From Adiantum capillus-veneris (taxonomy: Eukaryota; Streptophyta; Polypodiopsida; Polypodiales; Pteridaceae), in the NCBI GenBank assembly GCA_014529385.2, contig CM043944.1, positions 66,600,895-66,664,894 of the forward strand: 64,000 nt of DNA, in the 5' to 3' direction. This document shows positions 31,210 to 41,105 of this stretch, one piece after another; position 1 is the stretch's first letter, and every line of letters starts with the position of its first letter. The notes under the pieces are model-generated. The model was given only the letters and a program-made list of their open reading frames with translations, did not search any database and was not told the origin of the DNA. A program made the translations under genes and the position numbers.

Positions 31210-33480
31210 AACCACTAACTATTGGCTTTCAAAGCTAGCACAAGTAAGGTCAAATTCCAGACTATTTGAATAAGCTATGTATTTTTTTGTCGCTCAAGTC
31301 TAGTAATTCAACTAACAGTGGGTATAGTCAATATTGCACACATATATATATATATTATTTTATAGGGGATAATCAATATATACATAACCATAAACATGTT
31401 CGTCTTCAACCATAAGCACATGTATTTGACTATATACTCCACAATCAATATAGAATATCATAAATGTCACTACTACAATCATTCTCATTTATACTTGTTT
31501 GTGACCATAAATTGGTGTTGGTCATTTGAACATTGAACCATGAAGGACACTCAAAGAGTGATGTTATAGCTCGTGCAATTTTCTTTATGCAAAAATCATA
31601 TAATAATTCTTAAAGGTGTGCACAATTCCTTGTCTCCCACTTTTTCATGATTAAAAACACCCTTTTTTGACAACAATGGAGAGCGTAGCTAGCCTACAAA
31701 AAAAAAATGACAATACAAAAAAGAGAAACATAGCATGCATACCTTAAAATCACAACACAACGATTGTAAAGAGCAAGACGTGACAAGGGAAATTGTTGCA
31801 TGTGCACATCCTAGAGGAAAGCACTACTTATATGTGGCAGAGAGAAGAGGAGAAAAGAGAAGATTGACACCAGACTTAGGCAAAGGCTACTTATGCGCAC
31901 ATGAATCTCGTAATGAACCCATATATAATTTTTTAAGTGCTAGAAAAATACTGTGAGATAATTTATGAAGAGAGATCTTATAAGTAGAGATAATAATAGA
32001 TATTATCCATGTGAATCTTAAATAATTTGTTAGATTCCAAATGATAATCCAAAAATTTAGATTGCTTTTGATTTTGTCAGCCCTATATCCATTAGTATGC
32101 CATACTAATGTATCATTACATACTCCTTCATTAAGAAAGCAAACTCTCTGCAATTGCTATGTCTCTACTACCATGCAATCCATAAATTGTTTAAAACATG
32201 GATTCAACTTATTTATTCTACTTTCCTTATTCCTTCAGTCGCGTGCCTACTACATATTCTATGTAGTATCCCATACCACTAAAATGAGCATGTGTATCAT
32301 ATCTTGGTGATAACCAAGATTCATCAATACCAAATCCAAATTTATAAAAAACATCATGATCATATCATCATAATCAAACCTAAATTCATTTAAATATAGA
32401 ACAAATTATTTCCCATAATTTAACTAGGTCAACAAAACCATACTAGTAAAAGTGGTGTCCAACCACATGTAGTATGATTTTGTAATTGGTGTTACTAAAA
32501 TAGAAAATCAACACCAAATGGGTGGCTAACCTTCAACCAAGAATATACACTAGACTACCTCAATTTATGAATTGAAATTAAGGTTGTGTAGCCTAAATTG
32601 AAAAACCTATATTGCAATCATGCTAGCAAAGTTGACAAATGTGCACTAGAAATTTGGTGTTACCTAAACGTACAAATGGACATTATAATGGAAATTTTAC
32701 ATTGCCTAGACACACAAAAATGTTTAGATGTTGACCAATGGACAATGGAGGACAAAAGCTACCAAGCACATTCTACTATTTTGAGTTCAAAATTTGAGTA
32801 AGTTTCCTTAACACTTAGTATTCAGAATCACTTATAGATGAAAGAACAGACTTGTTGGTCACTCCAACCTACATTTACAATGTTTGGTTGAAGTGGCACC
32901 CTTAGAGAAAGGGCTAGTGTGAATGGGTCCTATATGAAAAAGTATCTTTTTAAAATGAATACAAATTTTCACCTTGAATCTTTAGTAGTCAAAGAGATGG
33001 AAGAGGTGCATCATGCAGTTGGTGAGCTAGTATAACATGAGTATGTTGTCTTTCCTAATGACTAGTTAGAGTGCATGTGTACTTTCTCCAAGAGGTCAAG
33101 GGATTTTTTTAAAAATAATCAAGGTTTATAGTATTTTCACTCGACTAGAATTACAAAATCTCAAGTAGACTACGAGCTTTCCGAGAAGGAAATTTACGAG
33201 TTTTAGTATAAATACTGGCAAATGATTCAAAATTTAATATTATAAATTTGAGAGATTTAAGTGTACCTCTTTTTTTGGAGGCGACAGAGTTTTGATATAT
33301 ATAGTTATTAAGGTGATTTTTTGAAGGACAGGAGACAGAATCATGAGTCGACAGATTTTTGAAAATAAAAGAATGGTGTAAGAGTGGGGCTTATGAGGTG
33401 TGACTTGTAGAGCCCAAATTTGGTGCTCAAAGTGGGCATCAACGGCCATTTAGGGAATCATTTGATGCCCATTTTTAAGA
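31210..33480. other. No recognisable gene; AT-rich intergenic DNA
   Basis: Mostly AT-rich, with an (AT)n stretch near 31343-31355. Short open frames (31735-31956, 31887-32153, 32041-32310, 32598-32801) overlap on both strands, resemble nothing and lack context. Confidence 0.5.
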
Positions 33481-33489
33481 CCAAGGTTT

Positions 33490-33600
33490 CATAGTATACA
33501 TATGTACTTACTTACTTACATACATACATATGTATGCATGTTATTATGTATACATACATACATACTTATATATGTATCATATGGATGTATGTATTTGATA
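33490..33600. repeat. (ATAC)n/(GTAT)n microsatellite
   Basis: Interrupted runs of TACATACATA, TACTTACTTAC and GTATGTAT over about 110 bp. Confidence 0.7.
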
Positions 33601-33837
33601 CCTGATGAGGACCTAATTTTTAGAGTGTTCAGTTGTTAAGCCTTAAGATGCTATGATAGACGAGAGTGGGTTGTGGAAAGTGGACAGAATTTATACAAGG
33701 CCAAAATGCTATCGTAGGTATGGGAATAATAGCCACTTGCATAAGTGTAGTCAATTTTGAATTCAATTTTGATTCATAGAAAAGGTATAAAATCAAGGAT
33801 TTTCATTTGTGTTATTGTTTACAAACTGCAATTACAT

Positions 33838-34545
33838 AAATATGTGGCCATGCATTGACGACGAACTACATGAAGACACTCCAAACACTAGAAGATTTTT
33901 CAACCAAGGCAAAAACAAAACACTAGTGCATAGAGTCTACATATAGACACAAAGCTAGAGCTCAACATAAGGGAGAAACAAAACACTTTAGAGTGCATGG
34001 AGTTTACATGCAAATACGAAGCTAGAGCTCAACATCAATAAGATTTCTAAATTCATAAATGCATATAATAAATCATCTTTCCATAAAAGGAATAGACACT
34101 GACTCTATGAGTAGTAAAGATCTGCTTTAGTACATAGCATACACATGTCAAAGAATTTTTATAGAACCTATACATATTTTGTATTCTCCCAGATGGGCTA
34201 GATAAGCCTTCACATTAGAGAGAAGGATAAACTACAATAGACATTATACTCTTGAAAACAAATTTCCTTAAATATGCAGTCATGCATCGATGAAGAACTG
34301 CATGAAGACACTCCAAACACTATAGGATTTTTCAACCAAGGGACAAACACAACACTTTGGAGTGCATGGAGTCTACATGCAGACACGAAGCTAGAGCTCG
34401 CCATCAATCAAACTGCTAAATTCGTAAATGCATATAATAACTCATCCTTTTATAAAATGAAGGATCCCCTTCCCTACATAACATACACATGTTGAAGAAT
34501 GGTTATAGAACATACACAGACGTGCTAGATAAGCCTTCACATTAC
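33838..34545. repeat. Tandem duplication with period about 434 bp
   Basis: AAGACACTCCAAACACTA and the following TTTTTCAACCAAGG occur near 33872 and 34306. Matching blocks follow to GCTAGATAAGCCTTCACATTA near 34197 and 34525. Copy 1 has a further internal duplication of about 62 bp around AAGCTAGAGCTCAACAT (33951 and 34019). Non-coding. A G-rich tract at 34549-34555 ends it. Confidence 0.55.
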
Positions 34546-34779
34546 ATCAAGGGGGGAATCTTCCACCACTTTGACAATCAAAAAATTACCCCCACATCTT
34601 TATTTTTCTGGGCAAAACTCACAATTTGTGAGTGGATTGTATTAAGCATAACATAGAGTTTACAAAACAGCATCAAGCTCAGGTCGAGCCTTGAGGTGCT
34701 AGAGATTACAAAATGGATTTCTACCCCCAGATCTTGTGTAAACCATTGAAGCATAGGTTGTCAATACTTGAGAAGGGGG

Positions 34780-35080
34780 GGTTGTTGGATAATCAAATTT
34801 TACATTTATAGGATTCATCCCTGAAATCATTCATCTAATTTAGAGGCTAACAATGCATGTCAAAAGAAGTGGTTGGGCACTTAATTTGGTCCAACTATTG
34901 TAACCTCTGGTTTTATAAAAACTCTCTCTTTGTTTTCTCTCGTATTTAACTTCTTTATTGGCTCGTGCTTATGCTTTCATCCTTTCTCTTGCATTCCCCT
35001 TGTCTTGGATATGAACATCTTACAATTAAATCTATTTCGCCTTGTTAATAGGGCTCACAAGGCTAGGACACAAAGCCCTT
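34780..35080 (+). repeat. Possible polypurine tract and LTR
   Basis: GAGAAGGGGGG at 34780-34790, two bases before TGTTGGATAATC, with a TATAAAAAC box near 34912 and a CA end possible at 35080 (CCCTTTCA). This is the layout of a 3' LTR of about 290 bp on the plus strand. No second copy is in the window. Confidence 0.35.
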
Positions 35081-36080
35081 TCAGGACTGTTAAAAAATAG
35101 TAGTATTTATATCCATGGACATTTTTACACAAAAAATGTCAATAAATGCATTGGAAAGATTTTCTAACTTGATACTGGGTTCAAACATTGGTGGAAAATG
35201 TACACATTGTAAATCTTCATGTTTGTGTGTTGACAGTAGTGCACATAGTACATACTTGGACATGGTATTGGAGCCTTCGATGTGGTGCCAAGTGGCATTT
35301 TTTTGGGATCTAGGGCACATTTTTTATTGTTCTAAAATCTAAATAATTAAAGTTGAAAGTGTGAATGCTCATTTGACCCCGGAAGTTTGACACATGCTCT
35401 AATTGTCTATTTGTAGCGTCGATATGCAATGATGCACGAAACTGCCTTTGAAGTGGTCAAAAATAGAATTTTGGTATGTGAATATGAATTTCAAGTATCA
35501 AAGAACAAGACTACAAAATTTGGAGATTTTTGGAGTCTGTTTGGTATTTTTCCCACAAAAAAGTGTCCATTGAGGGTCAAAACTAGTTAAAAATGGCCCT
35601 CAAAAGGTCAAAAAATGGTGTGAAAAAGGCTTATTTTTGCCACATCACTCATGGTGGCTTGAATTTCCAGCATAGGGATGTGCTTTCTTTACCAAATATC
35701 AGCACTTTCACCTCTCTATGTGTAAGAGGAAGCAAGATGTCTACACTGGTGCTATGCAGTCCCAACTTGTTCGCATCCTATCCTGTTTTCGAGTCCATAT
35801 AGGAGTGAATGAGGGTTTCTTCTCTTCAATTTTGCACTTGGGAGAGTCTCTGGATTTCATAAAGTGTATGTGAGTAACTAGGGAAAGAAGGTGCACCTTT
35901 CTACAAGACTATCTGACCCTATATTAGTGCCATCAGGGTTGAGATTACAATAAAGGGTCCAATTGAATGAATTTTGGTGATACTTTTGTAGAGAATCTGG
36001 AAAGATTTTATATTGTATGTAGAAGCCATGTCTAAAGAGAAACTTTATTCCAGTTTTACAAATAGCCAAATAAGACAAGT
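35081..36080. other. No recognisable feature
   Basis: Non-coding. Short open frames on both strands (35090-35342, 35593-35802, 35878-36090) are mutual shadows. Confidence 0.45.
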
Positions 36081-36543
36081 CATTAGGCAAAATTTGGACT
36101 CACAAAGGGGCCTTATAAGGAGTTTGACTTCCTCTCTCATGTCCAAAATGGGCGTACGGTAAATTTTTTGCAAATCAACTCTAAACTTGGCGGAGATTTG
36201 ACAGTTAGAATCTACTCTTCAAGCTCTTTCTATTGATATATAGCACGCCACGAGATTCCTCATATTTTGAAAGATTTTATTTTTGATTCTCGTGTGATGT
36301 GACAACTTCTAGACAAAGTTGTCACATCACACGAGAATCAAAAATAAAATCTTTCAAAATATGAGGAATCTCGTGGCGTGCTATATATCAGTAGAAAGAG
36401 CTTGAAGAGTAGATTCTAGCTGCCAAATCTCCACCAAGTTTAGAGTTGATTTCCAAAAAGTTTACCGCACGCCCGTTTGGGACATGAGAGAGGAAGTCAA
36501 ACTCCTTATAAGGCCCCTTTGTGAGTCAAAATTTTGCCTAATG
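36081..36543. repeat. Long inverted repeat: 228-bp arms, 7-bp loop
   Basis: Arms 36081-36308 and 36316-36543 pair without gaps about the centre at 36312. The first 28 bp on each side of the loop (GACAACTT/AAGTTGTC and outward) are perfect, with only about ten to fifteen mismatches seen overall. No ORF. It could be a foldback element or a source of hairpin small RNA. It ends about 160 bp before the pol fragment of element J. Confidence 0.85.
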
Positions 36544-36703
36544 ATTCACAAGTTTGTTACAACCATCTTTCAAGATGAAAATGAACGAGAATGAGTCCAA
36601 TTCCATGCATGAAGTTTTGAAGATAGCACTACAAAAAGAGAGAAAGCTATGTGTTTCTATAGGCATGAATTACCCTTGTCTATACCTGGTATGGATATTG
36701 TAG

Positions 36704-37357
36704 ATGACCTTTATGTGCATAAATTTGCGGCTAAAGATTCTCATGTATGGAAGGATAACAATTTTGGAGACACCTGTAAATGATAATATGATTCAATCCA
36801 ATGTAGATAAAGTGGGTAAAGCTATTGTGGAAGCCATACACATGCCTATGGTGAAGAACAACAAGGACACATTAGATAAATGTAAAGATTTGAGCCCTAA
36901 CATGGAAATTGAAAACAAGGAGAAAGATGTTGAGAAGGATGAGATGACCTATGATGGTGACACATCAAATATTAGTAGTGAGATTTGGTGTGGTGATGTA
37001 TGTGATGATGAAATAGAGTTACAAGATCCATCAAAGAAGGACATCAAGAAGCATGATTTGGTTTTGGGCTACAAATGTAAACTGGACAACACCTTCCAAA
37101 AGAAGTTTCAAATTAATTGGGAAGGCCCTTTCAAGGTGGTGGAGTGTTTTCCGAATGGTACATATCAGTTGGCTAACCTGGATGGAATTTTACATAAGTC
37201 AAGGGTAAATGGATTGCATCTTAAATTATATCATGCCAGGTTAATGATGGTGGAGCAAGATGAGCTGCCTATGGAGAAAGTAATGTTGGTGAGGGACGAG
37301 GAGACTTGTGATGAGGCGAGTCTCATATCTCTTTTTGCTGCTACTGATCATGAATGA
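36704..37357 (+). pseudogene. pol: Element J integrase C-terminal part
   Basis: 217-aa open frame. The C-terminal half has KKHDLVLGYKCKLDNTFQKK, FQINWEGPFKVVECFPNGTY, QLANLDGILHKSRVNGLHLK and LYHARLM, the usual gypsy integrase tail (WEGPF..V....NG.Y.L..L.G). The preceding ~120 residues are charged and do not resemble the integrase core (MEIENKEKDVEKDEMTYDGD); they may be a family-specific insertion between core and tail. No chromodomain is seen. Truncated at its 5' side. Confidence 0.6.
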
Positions 37358-37385
37358 TCTAGCAGGCTAGGGGTTGGGAAAATTA

Positions 37386-38518
37386 TGTTAGGAGTTTTTT
37401 GGAAGAAATGATTGCGCATATATACATACACATGCATGGTGCATCAAATAAAGGATTACCCATTTTCCAGAGCCAGGTGGTTACGTGGGGCCCACATGTG
37501 TACAGGTAGGACAACATGTACATAGTGCATCGATTTTCATCGGCACCAGTATGAGTGTGTTTTTCCTGTAATAATGAGGAGTTTCTAGTGTGTAAAACTT
37601 CTCAAGGAAGATATCCATAGGCCGACGACATGAGGTTAGCAGGTGCGTCAGATGGCATCTAGTGGCGTCAGGAGGTCGAATGGGGTCATATTTGCACTTG
37701 GATAAGTATGGACACAACGTGGGTGTTTTCTTGTGATAATTATGCAGAAAGGTCATCATGAGAGTTGTATTCGGGGGCCACTTCACGTGGTTGCGGGATG
37801 AATTATTGGGAAAAGTTGAGTGCCACCTGTGTGGATGAATGGAGTAGGGTAATAACTATGCACTGTGAGGCCACTTTTTGGCCTGTTCGGGGTCCGTTTG
37901 AGGTCAACTAAAAGGCCAAAGGTTCCCAAGTAATAAAACTAAGTGTGGGAACTGAAAAACCAGAGAGAAGATCAGAAAAAACGTGGAGATAAGAGGAGGA
38001 AGAGCCGCAACTGAGTTTTTTCTGTTTTTGGAGCCTATTTTGGCCATAAACTGCTCATCCGAGGTAGGATTTGAGCACTTTCACATTGTAGACTGGGGTT
38101 TTGAGCCGTTCTGAACGTGATGGTGCTGTCCATTTTTCCAAATTTCTCACTGTTTTGGCTATGTAAGTTCCTCCTATGAGCGAAGCCTCTGCTCCAAATT
38201 GTAATTGTATTTGGCATATTTTACCCATATTGTGTGAGCTATTTGCCTCATTGGTGTTGGCCCAAGCTCAATTGTCTCTAAACATTAAAAATTCTCCTCT
38301 TTGAGCTGAGTTTTCTGGGTGTGTGTGTGTGTCTCTCTGTGTGGAGTAGGCAAATGGATAGTCTCTCTCCTCTCACTCCATCGGGGTGTTCCCTCTCTCG
38401 GCCAGGTGGGTTGTGTAAGCCGAGTGGTGCCCCATAGTGTGTGTGTGTGTGTGTATCATCCCAAGATTGTGTATTGGGTGATTATAGAGTCATTGTGTGT
38501 GTTTTCATCCCACTCACA
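37386..38518 (+). repeat. Element J 3' LTR (1133 bp), GypB family
   Basis: Begins TGTTAGGAGTTTTTTGGAAG and ends CCACTCACA, matching the reverse complement of 20872-22016 throughout with scattered changes. (GT)n runs occur at 38318-38328 and 38439-38453. Preceded by a GGGGTTGGGAAAA purine tract. Confidence 0.75.
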
Positions 38519-39490
38519 TCGTCTTGTACTTCACGGGGAAATTACCTGCTTTGAATGAGACAGTTGGTCACAATGATCAAGGGTTTAGGAGGGTTGCTGT
38601 GGACAAGGTATTTTACAATGGCTCAGGGCTATACGAAGTCCTTTTCTTCAAGGTAGAAGACCAACAATCCGTCAAAAAAACCTCGTCCATAATCTTATGT
38701 AGACAAGTGCTACATGTCTTTCCTTGGCAACTAGTGAAACAGCTTAACGAGGATTTGCTTTCCAAATGCCCAGTTTAGGTTGAATTTGTAGATCTATTGG
38801 CATTTTATGTCCTTTTATCAATGGTTTAGCTGCATCTTTAGGCAAAGTATTGTTTTCCCCCACTATCAATCGTCCTAATAGAAATTGAGCATGTTTGATG
38901 TGGCAAACAACAGACCAAAGCATGCCTTAGACATTGGAAATCAAATTGGAATCTAGTGGCAGATTGGGTATCTATCTAAAATGAGGGAACTTAGATAGCT
39001 CATGTTTGCATCACGGTCTTTTGGGACAGTTCTCAAAAAATTGTCCTACATTGGCCAAACCCTCAGCAGAATTGATTCCTTCTTACCCAGGCAGTAAACA
39101 TATGGTTCCCAAGGAGCCAATATTTGGTAAATTGAGCTATCAGATAGGGGATAAGGTCCAAGATCCTTCCTCCTCCCCACCGGACACTCCTATCTATGCT
39201 ACCCCCCTTGGACATTACAAAACAACTCTGAAATCTTCTCCATCGGGACTTCCCAAAGCCACTCAACAATCTTCATCCATAAAATCGCATGTAGGGAACT
39301 AGGCCAGCTCTTCTGAAAACCCCCTCCCTATCGACAAGGGGAAAAGGCTGGTAGATGCTGATGGATTTCAACTCTCCAAACAAACTTTCAGGGCTAAGCC
39401 AGCTATCACCGGGTACACCTCCCCCAATGTTTTCGATGTGTTGGAAGATGTTCCATCCCCGGACACCCTAGCTGCTATTGATCGGTGATA
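38519..39490 (+). pseudogene. LINE ORF1-like nucleic-acid-binding protein
   Basis: 38497-38778 reads GSGLYEVLFFKVEDQQSVKK, ILCRQVLHVFPWQLVKQLNE and LLSKCPV, then after a stop VEFVDLLAFYVL, resembling the DUF4283 domain of plant LINE ORF1 (..W.F....L.. PW....; P.WV....LP). In 39006-39302, CLHHGLLGQFSKNCP appears to be a decayed CCHC knuckle (second Cys to His and His to Gln). A Ser/Pro-rich tail follows (SSSPPDTPIYATPLGHYKTT; KRLVDADGFQLSKQT), typical of these proteins. Confidence 0.55.
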
Positions 39491-39599
39491 GTGCAACACT
39501 CCACATCCAAACCTAAAGAATCCCCGCTTATTAATCTGGAGGTGCACATGACTAAGGAAAGTAATGAAGATACCCAGATAGTTCTCAGTACCCCTCTTC

Positions 39600-40355
39600 C
39601 CTCATGAAGATAGCGTTCTTTAATGCTATTTTCTTTTCATTATTGGTTGCTCAGCTCAAAGTTGGATGTTTGTATGGTGCAAGAACATAAGTTGCACCAT
39701 AAAGCTGGAGACTATATGCACTAAAAAGGATATAGAGTGTTTTATGGTGGTAAAAAAGGCCACTACTCCAGTACCCTTACTTACATTCGAGATTATCTTC
39801 AAGCTCTAATGGATCCTTGACCATGAATCAGGAAGGTGCTTGATTTTCCATATACACTCAAACTTTGGCCACAGACAACTGGTCAATATTTATGCAGATA
39901 ATCTTTTCAATAAAAGGATCCCTCTCTGGAAATGGCTAGGAGATTTCACTTGGACTCAAGGCCTTATTGGGGGGAATTTTAATATGGTACAACAAGGTGC
40001 CTATACTACCTCCTTGGGCTCTGTCATGTCAATATCTGAGACTAATTCTTGGACACACCTTCAAGCTCAAGCTCATCTTAAGGATGCTCGAACGTCAATA
40101 GCTCAATTGTCTACCTTTCACTCTCTTTCTCATGATGCCTCTTGGTCACGACTACACAGAATCTACTACATTGGGGTTGATTGGCTACCTAATAATGATG
40201 ACATGCATTAGGAGATTTTGGAGGTCTTTCGGAGGGCCTTTTGGAAGAGAGAGGAAAATAAGCTCCTCCAATGAGAGAAGAGCCTACGTTACGTAGAAAA
40301 ATAGATTGATATTAACAAAAATATAAAAGGTGTCCCTCTCCTCATTTAATAATCT
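39600..40355 (+). pseudogene. LINE apurinic-type endonuclease fragment
   Basis: 39840-40211 contains RQLVNIYADNLFNKRIPLWK, GGNFNMVQQG and ETNSWTHLQAQAHLKDA. The G-G-[DN]-F-N-M string is the core motif of the LINE endonuclease, with Asp changed to Asn here. Upstream MKIAFFNAI near 39606 is the usual endonuclease start. The region ends at the foldback insertion. Confidence 0.55.
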
Positions 40356-40359
40356 AGTG

Positions 40360-41105
40360 GTCCTTGAAGACGATCACTCTCTTTCATTTAATGCGAGCAC
40401 CTTTTTCAGAAGGTAGATGCGGTGCATTTGATACGGCTTACGTCATCACTAGAAATCAAAAAGTTACAAAACTATCAAGTGGTGGAAGATTTTGAAACTT
40501 TTGATACTGTCAATGCGTCCGGAACCCCCAAATATCCTAGAAATGAATGTCCAATTGCCTCGCTCCGACATCCAAAGAGGCAAAGAATGTCAAAAATCCC
40601 TAAAAGAACATTTTACTAACGGCGCGCGAGGGGGCATTCCAAAATTTTGGAATGCCTCCTCGCGCGCCGTTAGTCAAAAGCCCCTTTTTTCCTCTTTTAG
40701 GGAGCTTTTTGAGAGAAAAATGTCAAAAAACGTCTAAAAAGGGGCTTTCTTGAAAGATAATTGTCCAAAATTCACTAAAAAGAGCTTTGTACTAATGGCG
40801 TGCAGAGGGGCATTCTAGAATTTTAGAATGCCTCCACGCGCGCCTTAAGTAAAAAGCCCATTTATTTGGGTTTTTTGACATTTTTTGCCTCTCCGGATGT
40901 CGGAATGAGACACGTAGACATTCGTTTTAAGGGTATTTTGGCGTTCCGGACGCATTGGTGGTGTCAAAAGCCTCAAAATCTATCACTATTTGACAGTTTG
41001 TGACTTTTCAACTTTTAGTGATGACGTAAGCTGCATCGAATGTGCCGCACTTGCCTCCCGAAAAAGACGCTCGCATTAAATAAAAAAGTGACCGTTTTCA
41101 AGGCC
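40360..41105. mobile_element. Foldback/MITE element, about 745 bp
   Basis: The two halves are imperfect inverted copies of each other: TTTAATGCGAGC, CTTACGTCATCACTA, AATGCGTCCGGAAC at the left (40386, 40437, 40512) recur inverted at the right (about 41070, 41020, 40940). The centre holds two nested palindromes (40615-40674 and about 40786-40850). It interrupts LINE ORF2 between endonuclease and RT. No transposase is present. Confidence 0.75.
40615..40674. repeat. 60-bp GC-rich palindrome
   Basis: Arms 40615-40644 and 40645-40674 (ACTAACGGCGCGCGAGGGGG...) meet without a loop at AAAATTTT, with one mismatch. A diverged copy, GGCGTGCAGAGGGGCATTCT, lies at 40797-40816 with its own partner. Confidence 0.85.

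Larger units (their letters stand above)
36704..38518 (+). mobile_element. Element J: 3' end of a GypB-family gypsy element
   Basis: The integrase tail (36704-37357), a purine-rich tract (37361-37385) and an LTR (37386-38518) lie in 3' order on the plus strand. The LTR is homologous to the GypB LTR, in opposite orientation. The rest of the element is missing to the left. It lies next to the LINE on its right. Confidence 0.65.

Noticed and set aside
37481-38217. Minus-strand frames in the element J LTR
   Set aside because: Counterparts of GypB LTR shadows; no coding evidence.
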